Of a DNA stretch of 43,585 nucleotides, positions 33,853 through 41,786 are shown piece by piece (within the stretch, counting starts at the first letter, position 1; each line of letters starts with the position of its first letter). The stretch is from Woeseiaceae bacterium (lineage in GTDB: Bacteria; Pseudomonadota; Gammaproteobacteria; Steroidobacterales; Woeseiaceae), in NCBI GenBank assembly GCA_021773055.1, contig JAJFKV010000045.1:1-43585 (forward strand), in the 5' to 3' direction. The notes under the pieces were generated by a model. That model did not search any database, had not been told where the DNA came from, and saw only the letters and a program-made list of their open reading frames with translations. A program made the position numbers and the translations under genes.

Positions 33853-36003
33853 ATGAATACCGTTGAATACTCGGTCGATGCCGACGGCATAGCGTTAATT
33901 ACCATCGATGTGAAAGAACGCTCAATGAACGTGATGACACCAGACTTCTTATGCGATCTCGCGAAGGTCGTAGAGAGACTGGCAGCAGACGATAGTGCCA
34001 GAGGTGCTGTGATTACCTCGGGACAAGACGCGTTCATGGCGGGCGCGGATTTGATTGGACTGGTCGATCAGTTTGAAGAGCGTACCGACGCGGCAGAGGT
34101 ATACGGATTCTGCAAAGGGCTGCAACGCACGTTGCGACGACTTGAGACCTGCGGCAAACCAGTTGCTGCGGCAATTAATGGCACTGCGCTTGGTGGTGGG
34201 CTCGAAGTCTGTCTTGCTTGCCACTATCGAGTCGCTGCCGACAATCCGAAATCTGTTCTCGGCCTTCCGGAAGTACAGGTAGGGTTGATGCCGGGAGGCG
34301 GTGGAACTCAACGATTGCCACGCCTTATTGGTATGGAATCTGCGCTGCAACTCATAACACAGGGCAAGCACGTGAAACCTGTTGAGGCACTTGAGGCTGG
34401 GATCGTGAATGAATTGGTCGAGCCCGGTTCAGAAGTAGCTGCCGCAAAAGCCTGGGTACTTAAGTCCGGGGACGCTGTAGCGCCGTGGGACAAGAAAGGC
34501 TTCAAAGTGCCCGGTGGTGCCGGTCTAATGCATCCGAAGGCGATTCAAACGCTGATGTTTGGAACATCCTTGCTGCAAAAGATGACAAACCACAATTATC
34601 CAGCTCCCATTGCGATCATGTCGGCAGTCTATGAAGGAACGGTCTTGCCCATCGACAAAGCGCTGGATATCGAGACCAAGTATTTCGTGTCCCTGCTCAT
34701 GGATCCTGTGTCACGGAATATGATGCGTACATTGTTTATCAACAAGGGTGAGGCAGACAAACTGGTGCGCCGGCCAACGGAACCTGGGAAGCGAAAGGTC
34801 ACAAAGCTCGGCATTCTCGGCGCGGGCATGATGGGAGCGGGTGTAGCCTTTGTCTCTGCCAGGGCGGGTATGAAAGTTGTGTTGCTTGATACCACTGCAG
34901 AAAAAGCAGAGTTCGGCAAAGACTACTCGCGAACCCTACTGAAGAAGCGTATCGATAGCGGGCGCATATCCGCTGAGAAGGCCAAGGAATTGCTCGAGCG
35001 CATTTACACCACCACAAATTACGATGACCTGCATGGCTGCGAACTAGTGATCGAGGCGGTATTCGAAGATCGCAGTATTAAGGCGGATGTCACGGCCAAG
35101 ACCGAGGCCGTGATCGTGGACGATACGATCTTCGCGTCAAACACATCGACGTTGCCGATCACAGGCCTCGCGAAAGCATCGAAACGCCCTGAGCAGTTTA
35201 TTGGCATTCATTTCTTTTCGCCGGTGGACAAGATGCCGCTCGTCGAGGTGATTGTCGGCGAAAAAACGCAGGATGTTGCGATCGCCCAGGCGCTGGATTA
35301 CGTCCAGCAAATCCGCAAGACACCGATCGTGGTGAATGACAGTCGCGGTTTTTACACGAGTCGAGTATTCGGCGTGTTTAGCCGCGAAGGAATCAATATG
35401 TTGTACGAGGGAGTAAAACCTGCGTTGATTGAGAACGTTGCCAGACATTCTGGCATGCCAGTCGGACCACTTGCGGTAACCGATGAAGTGTCGCTTGAGT
35501 TGAGTCATCACGTTATGACCCAGACGATGACCGACCTCGGCGATCAGTACATCGGATCCCCGGCGGATGCTGTGATCGCTACGTTTGTTGAGGAACTGGA
35601 TCGTAAGGGGAAGAAATCGGGTAAGGGATTTTATGACTACCCAGAGAGCGGTAAGAAACACCTGTGGCCCGGTTTGAAGGACCTTTATCCTCATGCTGAA
35701 GAGCAGCCGACCGCAGACGAAGTAAGGAAACGCCTGCTATATGCGCAGGCAATTGAATCCGTTCGCTGCATGGATGAGGGCGTCGTAACTCACCCGGCCG
35801 ATGCAGATATCGGGTCAGTGTTCGGCTGGGGATATCCACCCTATACGGGCGGCACGATTTCCTTTATTGAAACCGAAGGACTAGCGGCATTTGTCGAAGA
35901 GGCAGATCGTCTGGTGGCCAAGTACGGTGAGCGTTTTTCGGTGCCAGCCAGCCTTCGAGATATGGCTAGTAAGAACGAGAGATTTTATCAACGCGTCTCA
36001 TAA
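33853..36003 (+). CDS. Multifunctional enoyl-CoA hydratase / 3-hydroxyacyl-CoA dehydrogenase (FadJ/FadB type)
   Basis: A 716-residue fusion of crotonase and 3-hydroxyacyl-CoA dehydrogenase domains. In the crotonase part the two glutamates are Glu118 (GGGLEVCLA) and Glu140 (GLPEVQVGLMPGGGGTQR). The NAD site is GILGAGMMGAGVA near residues 320-332, and FIGIHFFSPVDKMPLVE carries the dehydrogenase His-Glu region. Length is like FadJ. AGGAAG precedes ATG 33853. It performs hydration and oxidation in beta-oxidation with the thiolase upstream. It closes the operon that begins with MaoC. Specific chain length or aryl preference cannot be read from sequence. Confidence 0.95.
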   Translation: MNTVEYSVDADGIALITIDVKERSMNVMTPDFLCDLAKVVERLAADDSARGAVITSGQDAFMAGADLIGLVDQFEERTDAAEVYGFCKGLQRTLRRLETCGKPVAAAINGTALGGGLEVCLACHYRVAADNPKSVLGLPEVQVGLMPGGGGTQRLPRLIGMESALQLITQGKHVKPVEALEAGIVNELVEPGSEVAAAKAWVLKSGDAVAPWDKKGFKVPGGAGLMHPKAIQTLMFGTSLLQKMTNHNYPAPIAIMSAVYEGTVLPIDKALDIETKYFVSLLMDPVSRNMMRTLFINKGEADKLVRRPTEPGKRKVTKLGILGAGMMGAGVAFVSARAGMKVVLLDTTAEKAEFGKDYSRTLLKKRIDSGRISAEKAKELLERIYTTTNYDDLHGCELVIEAVFEDRSIKADVTAKTEAVIVDDTIFASNTSTLPITGLAKASKRPEQFIGIHFFSPVDKMPLVEVIVGEKTQDVAIAQALDYVQQIRKTPIVVNDSRGFYTSRVFGVFSREGINMLYEGVKPALIENVARHSGMPVGPLAVTDEVSLELSHHVMTQTMTDLGDQYIGSPADAVIATFVEELDRKGKKSGKGFYDYPESGKKHLWPGLKDLYPHAEEQPTADEVRKRLLYAQAIESVRCMDEGVVTHPADADIGSVFGWGYPPYTGGTISFIETEGLAAFVEEADRLVAKYGERFSVPASLRDMASKNERFYQRVS

Positions 36004-36061
36004 AGCTGGCGCTGAAATGGACGAGGCTCAGACCTGAAGTGTGGCACCAAGATGGTTACAG

Positions 36062-36376
36062 CTAGTTGAGAATTGACACTTCGATCGTTTCGGTGAGCTG
36101 ACGGAATCTTCGACCCAGCAGGCCAATGCGATGAGCCTCGATGCCCTGGAATTCAATCTCCAAAGCAACGATGCGCTCGTCTGATCGAATCATGGTTGAT
36201 GATTCGGGCACGAGGAAAAATGTACTCAAAATACCAAATGCGCGAGCCAGGGCAGTTGGACAACACTCAAGGACGACCATTAGTCGAACGGATTGGAGGA
36301 TGTGCCCCAGCTGACCTGGCTCAGGGTACAGGCTGTATACATCGTCTTGACCTGAGAGATTTGGTAGGGCGGGCAT
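36062..36376 (-). CDS. Small protein with a probable ACT-like domain
   Basis: A 104-residue frame with AGGA nine bases before its ATG. The pattern VRLMVVLEC-PTALARAFGILS-(turn)-STMIRS-RIVALEIEF-HRIGLLGRRFRQLT-TIEVSIL reads as beta-alpha-beta-beta-alpha-beta, the order of an ACT domain, and the PxALARxxG step is typical of small ACT proteins such as acetolactate synthase regulatory subunits. No partner enzyme for such a subunit lies next to it. It is divergent from the Lrp/AsnC gene, with 125 bp between the starts, so it may be regulated by that protein. It may also be a chance frame; the fold call is by eye only. Confidence 0.45.
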   Translation of the reverse strand: MPALPNLSGQDDVYSLYPEPGQLGHILQSVRLMVVLECCPTALARAFGILSTFFLVPESSTMIRSDERIVALEIEFQGIEAHRIGLLGRRFRQLTETIEVSILN

Positions 36377-36501
36377 AAATTCGATCCTGAGGCACTATTT
36401 GAATAATAATATCGTCATCAGCGCGAATTAGTGTCGCGATAATTGCGTGATCAATTAGAATCATGATGAAATATTGCACTAACTACCGATCTGGTGAAAA
36501 A

Positions 36502-36972
36502 ATGCCGCAAATCAGCGATGTTGACCGAATTGACCGTCAAATTCTTCGGCTCTTGCAGTCCAGGCCCGAGATTTCGGCGGCGGCAATTGGTGAGAAGATC
36601 GGCGCCTCACAAGCGACGTGTTGGCGACGAATACAACGGATGAGGGACAGCGGACTTATCCCACCTCAAGTTGTGGTACTAGATCGCAAACGAGCAGGGT
36701 ACAACGCCATGATTTTTGCCCAGGTGAAGCTGACGTCACATGGGCGATCGAACCTCGCGGAATTTTCAAAAGCAATTCACGATTTTCCAGAGGTGCTCGA
36801 GTGCTACGTATTGATGGGCAGCGTCGATTTTCTCCTGAGAATCGTGGCGCCGGATGTTGAGGCGTATGAGAAATTCTTTTTTGAAAAACTATCCAAGCTT
36901 CCTGGTGTTCAAGAGGTTCAGTCAAGCATGGCTTTGTCGGAGATCAAGCGCACAACAGAACTTCCAGTCTGA
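36502..36972 (+). CDS. Lrp/AsnC-family transcriptional regulator
   Basis: Start at ATG 36502 (MPQISDVDRIDRQILRLLQ) with GGTGAAAA just before it; the frame is open from 36463. The 156-residue protein has the AsnC-type helix-turn-helix (ISAAAIGEKIGASQATCWRRI) and the C-terminal RAM effector domain (VLECYVLMGSVDFLLRIVAPD). Family members sense amino acids and form octamers. It is the last coding gene before the right repeat. It may sense an amino acid released by the island. No target site is evident to me. Confidence 0.92.
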   Translation: MPQISDVDRIDRQILRLLQSRPEISAAAIGEKIGASQATCWRRIQRMRDSGLIPPQVVVLDRKRAGYNAMIFAQVKLTSHGRSNLAEFSKAIHDFPEVLECYVLMGSVDFLLRIVAPDVEAYEKFFFEKLSKLPGVQEVQSSMALSEIKRTTELPV

Positions 36973-37407
36973 GCCGGAGCCAGTGCAAATAGGTACAGTG
37001 AGAATGTGCGCAAAGTCGCCGAAAGATGACGGGCTGTGCCTCCCATAAATTCATCCGCCTGGATTTCGTCAGTTTCTTGAGGAGAATCAGGACCGGCGTC
37101 TTTCTGGCTTTTATTTTTTGGTAAGTTACAGCGCACTGTCTGGCTACGAACCGGGCGGTCTTCAATCTGGGTTCAGGAGACTCAAGTGAGACCGTCAAGA
37201 TACGCGCAAATCCGTAGATGATTGATCGAAGAGCCCAGCAATCTGTGAGCGGATATCCGGGGAGAATCGCCGATTTCCGATGCGAAGCTTATCGCTATTC
37301 AGGATCCAAAAAAGTCCGAGAGCGACCGGAAAAGTTGGGGGCAACTGGGCCAAACGGAGAGAAAAAAGTTCCTGATAATCAGCAGGATACGAGGCAAATT
37401 CGATAAT

Positions 37408-37517
37408 ACCCTTCACCACCAAACGAAATAAAGACCTGTTAATCAATTGGTTAACGGGGCTTTTCGGTCCCGAAACGCAGAATCGAATTGAAGACCTCTA
37501 CCCACCTGAAACCGTTG
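37408..37517 (+). repeat. Right direct repeat: truncated tRNA 3' end plus terminator (candidate attR)
   Basis: The sequence repeats 1218-1327: 17 identical bases over the tRNA end (37408-37424), 25 identical bases over the terminator core (37435-37459) and a 13-base block at the same 97-nt offset (37505-37517). No tRNA body lies upstream of 37408, so only the 3' part was copied, as expected for an attachment site. It carries the same T in the acceptor stem (CTTCACC) as the left copy. Confidence 0.75.
37435..37464 (+). terminator. Duplicated intrinsic terminator in the right repeat
   Basis: CCTGTTAA (37435-37442) pairs with TTAACGGG (37451-37458) with one T-G wobble and an 8-nt loop; GC then TTTT follow. 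It is a copy of the tRNA terminator and has no gene of its own to end on the plus strand. Confidence 0.6.
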
Positions 37518-37577
37518 CCCCAATTGGTTCGGTCTTGTCCTTGCGAAAGGCATTGCGAGCGGGCATAAAGTCTATGT

Positions 37578-38687
37578 TTAAACCGTAGCCCAATGGCAAG
37601 ACTCAGCGAACTCGTCACTTAGTGACGCGCCAAAGCCCGGTGAATCATCTACGATGATTCTGCCGCCGTCGTTTTCGTCGAATGAAGCGCCGCCGACAAT
37701 GGGATCAACCTCAAATCCGAATGAAGAGTCCAGGTCGATGAACTCAATATTTGGTCGAGCAATCGCCAAATGCGCGGCCGCGGTCAGACCGATGCGGGAC
37801 TCGGCGAAACAACCAATCATGCATTTCCGGTTAGCTGCCCGAGCTATCGCTTCAATCCTAATGCCCATGCCTATGCCGCCGGACTTGCCGAGCTTGATGT
37901 TGAGGTAATCAACGGCATCTGCTGTTACTAACTTAAGCGCATCGCTATCGTTGAAAACTGATTCATCCGCACAAATCGGGATCGATGTATTGTCTCTCAG
38001 GCGCCTAAGACTCGTATGATCAGACGCCAATGTTGGTTGCTCCGAATACTCGATACTAAGTTTTTCCATTGCCCGCAGGTTCGCAAGAGCGGTCGGATAA
38101 TCCCAACCTTGATTCGAATCAATTTTGATCGGCATGGCCGGGCCAACATGTTCTCGTACAGCAGCTACATAGTCCGAGTCGGTGAGTCCGGCTCGGCCGA
38201 CTTTGAGTTTGACTGCGTCAAAGCCGCTTGCAAGGCGCTCATCGAGCAGTTTGATCGTCTCGTCAATTGAGTCCTGCATGCCGATTGTAATATCGCTTCT
38301 TAGCGGTCGATTTTCGCCGCCGAGTAATTCGTATACCGGTAGTCCTGAAACGTTGCCGGCGATATCGAAAAGTGCCATATCGAATGCCGACAAAATCGAC
38401 GTGTCGCCAACCGTCGATCGGCGCATTTCATCGCCAAGCGATTCTCTGGCGAGAGGATCGCGACCTTTGATAAGTGCCGCCAGCATCTTGGCGCTTGCCA
38501 AATTGGAGTCTTGTGACTCGCCAGTAATTGGCGCGAACGGACTCGCTTCTCCCCAGCCGCAAATACCGGCGTCGGTATTGATTCGAACAATCACGTTGCG
38601 TGCTGCGTCGAGTATGCCAATTGGTACGCGCGTAGGGTGTTTTAACTGAATGTTAAATCGGAAAATATCAACGCTGGATATTTTCAT
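37578..38687 (-). CDS. Mandelate racemase/muconate lactonizing enzyme family, probable dipeptide epimerase
   Basis: A 369-residue enolase-superfamily protein with Lys160 and Lys162 (VKLKVG), Asp190 (KIDSNQGW), Glu216 (EYSEQP), Asp241 (CADES) and Lys265 (NIKLGKSGG), the full catalytic set of the dipeptide-epimerase and MLE branch. It differs from the DgcA-like protein at 27341 in having a longer C-terminus. Possible roles are L-Ala-D/L-Glu epimerase, another dipeptide epimerase, or N-acyl-amino-acid racemase; a cycloisomerase is less likely. It lies just right of the candidate attR and 49 bp downstream of an S15-like gene, on the same strand, suggesting one operon. Confidence 0.85.
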   Translation of the reverse strand: MKISSVDIFRFNIQLKHPTRVPIGILDAARNVIVRINTDAGICGWGEASPFAPITGESQDSNLASAKMLAALIKGRDPLARESLGDEMRRSTVGDTSILSAFDMALFDIAGNVSGLPVYELLGGENRPLRSDITIGMQDSIDETIKLLDERLASGFDAVKLKVGRAGLTDSDYVAAVREHVGPAMPIKIDSNQGWDYPTALANLRAMEKLSIEYSEQPTLASDHTSLRRLRDNTSIPICADESVFNDSDALKLVTADAVDYLNIKLGKSGGIGMGIRIEAIARAANRKCMIGCFAESRIGLTAAAHLAIARPNIEFIDLDSSFGFEVDPIVGGASFDENDGGRIIVDDSPGFGASLSDEFAESCHWATV

Positions 38688-38736
38688 TTGCTTCTATCAC
38701 GGGGGTCGTTTGCAGAGCAGCCGCGCCTGGGGAGGA

Positions 38737-40620
38737 TCACTCGAACAACTCCATGTAAGTCTCGGCCTCTTCTTGACGCCCTCGTTTGACAACGGGCAAA
38801 TCCAAAAAGGAGGTTGAAACTGAGTTGTGTTCGATCTGATACACCGGGTCTCCCGTCGTGGGGACCCTCTCGAACACGTCTTTGTCATGACCCGCAATCG
38901 AAATTCGAATTCGGTGGCCTTTCTTGATCAAAACCGATGTTGGCAATAACGCGAATCCGACTTGTACGACTTCGCCACCCGGCACGGAGGCTCCATCTTT
39001 TCGCAAGAACGAATGATATGGGCCAGCCGTGGCGTAGGCGGGCGTGTCCTCTGACACTTTACGGTGAATAAGTCGAAGGTGCCCTTCGGTGAGCAAGAGC
39101 ACCGTGCCGTCCGGTCCGACATCCTGTAAATAGGCGATGACTGCACCGTCTGCTGTCGTAGACGACATGGCTAGCTCAAGTACCGGCTGTCCGGTAATTT
39201 CGAGATCCTGTTGAAGCTCGTCAGTAGTAAAATTCAGTAATTGCTCGGCCACTAGACGTCGGTCGCCGTAATATACATCGACCCCACCCAATTGCGTGGT
39301 CCAGCGTGACGTACTGCCTGTTCCGTGGTCAAAGTCCACTTCGTATTGAGTCGCTCCAACCGATGTAAGTGGTGCGTCTTCGACAAGTCGGTTATCGTCT
39401 GCAAAGAATAGACGTTTCTTCATACTTCCGTCTGGCGGCCAAACCGTTGTTTGCTTCCAGACGTTTTCACCCATGGTGAAATAATTGAGCTTAGGTTCGA
39501 TGGCAGAACCGTTACCTGACATCGTTCGTTCAAGGAAATCGAATATCGGAATATATTGCTGCTCGAGAGAGGGGCGAACGTCCGCATCAGGTGGCATATA
39601 GGGATTCGCATCATCTGTTGCACCGTGAGCCCAGGCTCCAATGACATAAAGTGAGGGAGTTTCGCCTGAGGTAAATCGAGCGAGAACACCGGCGGCCGTA
39701 CTAGCGTCCATCCAACTACCCATGTGGAACGACGGGATGGCTTTTGTTGAGGCCTGTTCGCGGAAATTACTGGGACTGACCATACAATCGTCCGAGTCGT
39801 TCATATCGTGAGCGAAGCAAATGTCGTCACGATACGTGACGTTGGAAAAGACCTGCGTAATGTTCCGGTTTCGTCTGTGATCTTCGACAGCTTTCGCGAG
39901 CAATTTCCTGTCTGTGTCTTCATCAACAGGTTTGACACCCACTATGCCCTCGCTGACGTCTGAAGCGCTCACGTCGTTACGGTCGAGCGCGGCGGTGCCA
40001 TTGCCCCATTCAACGATGATTGTGTTGTTCTTGAGCCCTCCTGGCATAAGAATTGACGTGAAAAGATCAAAGTCAGTAAATAGCGGAACGACTGCCTTGA
40101 GATTCGAACTCGCACCGAACGAAATATTCTCTGAAGTGTTGCCAGCGTAAGAATACCCAAGCGCCCCCACAGCACCGTTTGACCAGGGCTGTTTGGCAAT
40201 CCAGTCAACAACGTGCGGAAAATCTTTCGTTTCTGCCAGACTGAATTCGGTATCACGGGATCCGAAAGAAGCCCCTGTACCGCGTACATCTAACAATATG
40301 ACAGCGTATCCCTGGTCGAGAAACGCCTGGACCACGGGATTCTTTTCACTCTGCGGCGGGTCAAATTCCTGCAATCGCCAGTACCGAGTGGCCTGCAGCA
40401 TGGTCGGGACAGTGCTGCCGGTTCTTACTTGGGGCGGCAAATAGACATCCGCAGAAAGTCGCACGCCATCTGGCATCGATATATAAATAGCCTGATCGAG
40501 ATCGAAATCGGCGGATAGTTTCCCGGATTCGGCTGACATTGGCTCCGCGCCTCCGACGCACCACCAAAAGGCGGCCCCAAGAAAGAAAAACGACCTGCTG
40601 TTTCTGCTAAAGTGCCGCAT
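38737..40620 (-). CDS. Exported CocE/NonD-family hydrolase (S15-like)
   Basis: Start placed at ATG 40620, since a promoter (TTGACA at 40681-40686, TACAAT at 40657-40662, minus strand) overlaps the upstream part of the open frame, which extends to 40686. The 627-residue protein begins with a signal peptide (RSFFFLGAAFWWCVGGAEPMSA). The nucleophile is about Ser157 in GALGYSYAGNTSE; the jelly-roll C-terminus has KKGHRIRISIAGHDKD. It is the third S15-like hydrolase in the window. It is followed by the dipeptide-epimerase-like gene, which may act on the dipeptides it releases. Divergent from the AraC-type regulator, which is its likely controller. Confidence 0.9.
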   Translation of the reverse strand: MRHFSRNSRSFFFLGAAFWWCVGGAEPMSAESGKLSADFDLDQAIYISMPDGVRLSADVYLPPQVRTGSTVPTMLQATRYWRLQEFDPPQSEKNPVVQAFLDQGYAVILLDVRGTGASFGSRDTEFSLAETKDFPHVVDWIAKQPWSNGAVGALGYSYAGNTSENISFGASSNLKAVVPLFTDFDLFTSILMPGGLKNNTIIVEWGNGTAALDRNDVSASDVSEGIVGVKPVDEDTDRKLLAKAVEDHRRNRNITQVFSNVTYRDDICFAHDMNDSDDCMVSPSNFREQASTKAIPSFHMGSWMDASTAAGVLARFTSGETPSLYVIGAWAHGATDDANPYMPPDADVRPSLEQQYIPIFDFLERTMSGNGSAIEPKLNYFTMGENVWKQTTVWPPDGSMKKRLFFADDNRLVEDAPLTSVGATQYEVDFDHGTGSTSRWTTQLGGVDVYYGDRRLVAEQLLNFTTDELQQDLEITGQPVLELAMSSTTADGAVIAYLQDVGPDGTVLLLTEGHLRLIHRKVSEDTPAYATAGPYHSFLRKDGASVPGGEVVQVGFALLPTSVLIKKGHRIRISIAGHDKDVFERVPTTGDPVYQIEHNSVSTSFLDLPVVKRGRQEEAETYMELFE

Positions 40621-40656
40621 CGTGAATATATTCTCGATATTAGAAATATTTGCTAA

Positions 40657-40686
40657 ATTGTAAAAAAATATACTAGTATTTGTCAA
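40657..40686 (-). promoter_or_regulatory. Sigma-70-type promoter of the S15-like gene, with palindromic spacer
   Basis: On the minus strand TTGACA (40681-40686) and TACAAT (40657-40662) are 18 bp apart. The spacer holds the perfect 10-bp palindrome ATACTAGTAT (40670-40679), a possible operator. GAATATATTC (40624-40633), another palindrome, lies in the leader. The divergent AraC-type gene starts about 50 bp away. Confidence 0.6.
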
Positions 40687-40733
40687 TCAAGGAAAGTTTT
40701 CCGTCCTAGAAAAGTGATGTTGGAGGTGCTTTG

Positions 40734-41786
40734 ATGCAGTTGGAACCTAGATCGAATGCCATCGCCGATAGCGGGCCGGTTGTCTCTCGAGGCAACAATT
40801 TTGCCGCTGTGCGCGAACAAATTCTGCGAGAAGACAGCTCGCCATCGGAGCAGATCGAGGTGACAGGCAGTGACTACATACGATTGTCCCTGAAGCCACC
40901 GATAGGCCGCGGTTATGTTGATTTTATTCAGTTCGCACCGGATTTTCTGGCGGTAGTTGCCGATTCTGAATTCTCAGACGAGCAGATATTCAGTTACAAA
41001 GGTGAAAGCTGGGCCAAATTCAATTTTCGATTGAGCGGCGCTTCCGTGATCAGTTTCGATGGTCGCCATAGTGAGGAGCTCGGCGGTCGTACGTCGCATG
41101 TTTTTGCGCATCCAAAAGGGTTAACGCAATGTGATTTGTTCGTGCCAGGCGAGGCGTCTCGCTGGGTATCCATTTTCTTCAAGCGCAGGCGATTGACCGA
41201 GAATCTCGGCATAGATGTCGAGCGACTACCACGAGAATTCGCGGATTTCCTGGAGGGCAACGAAGGTGCGGGATACTTCAAAACAACAGACCTGAGCTAC
41301 TCGACCGAGATTCTTGTTCGCGAGCTGTTGAAGCCCCCAGAAAATCTGGCGTTGCGACCCCTTTTTCTAAAATCGAGGATTTACAGTTTGTTGTATGCCT
41401 ATCTGAATGAGACTTTCTGCATGGACGACTGCGCGGATCGACCGGGCAGTCTGAGCAGGCGAGACATAGAAAAACTGGAAGAGAGTAGGTCCATCCTCGA
41501 AGAGGACATGCTGAATTCATTGAATATGCACAGCCTTGCGCGAAAGGTCGGATTGAACAGAAATAAACTGTCGTATGGATTCAGAGATCACTTTGGGATC
41601 ACGATTTTTAAATTCTGCAAGCAAACACGATTGCGAAAGGCCCACGAATTGCTGATAAATACGAGTATGTCTGCGGTTCAGATTGCGGATGCCGTCGGCT
41701 ACACTCACGCCAGTAGCCTGTCAGTTGCCGTTAAGGCATGTTTTGGGCGAACACCCATACAAATAAGAAATGAGGTCAGGATTTGA
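40734..41786 (+). CDS. AraC-family transcriptional regulator
   Basis: ATG 40734 is preceded by GGAGG eight bases upstream; a TTG just before it (40731) is also in frame. The 350-residue protein has an N-terminal effector-binding part of about 220 residues without close match, and a C-terminal AraC double helix-turn-helix (MHSLARKVGLNRNKLSYGF, then SAVQIADAVGYTHASSLSVAVK, quoted in part) from about 260. It is divergent from the S15-like/epimerase operon and probably activates it in answer to a peptide-derived ligand. Its last 17 bp overlap the XRE-cupin gene. Confidence 0.92.
   Translation: MQLEPRSNAIADSGPVVSRGNNFAAVREQILREDSSPSEQIEVTGSDYIRLSLKPPIGRGYVDFIQFAPDFLAVVADSEFSDEQIFSYKGESWAKFNFRLSGASVISFDGRHSEELGGRTSHVFAHPKGLTQCDLFVPGEASRWVSIFFKRRRLTENLGIDVERLPREFADFLEGNEGAGYFKTTDLSYSTEILVRELLKPPENLALRPLFLKSRIYSLLYAYLNETFCMDDCADRPGSLSRRDIEKLEESRSILEEDMLNSLNMHSLARKVGLNRNKLSYGFRDHFGITIFKFCKQTRLRKAHELLINTSMSAVQIADAVGYTHASSLSVAVKACFGRTPIQIRNEVRI

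Larger units (their letters stand above)
36973..37577. other. Gene-free stretch containing the right repeat
   Basis: No supported gene lies between the Lrp/AsnC gene and the next epimerase gene. Short frames exist on both strands but show no family features. A GGGGGCAAC motif within AGTTGGGGGCAACT lies near 37336-37350 and matches the motif at 1465-1473 by the left repeat. The tRNA-end repeat and its terminator occupy 37408-37517. Confidence 0.6.

Noticed and set aside
37195..37446. An 83-codon minus-strand frame across the right repeat
   Set aside because: It reads through the duplicated tRNA end and has no family features.
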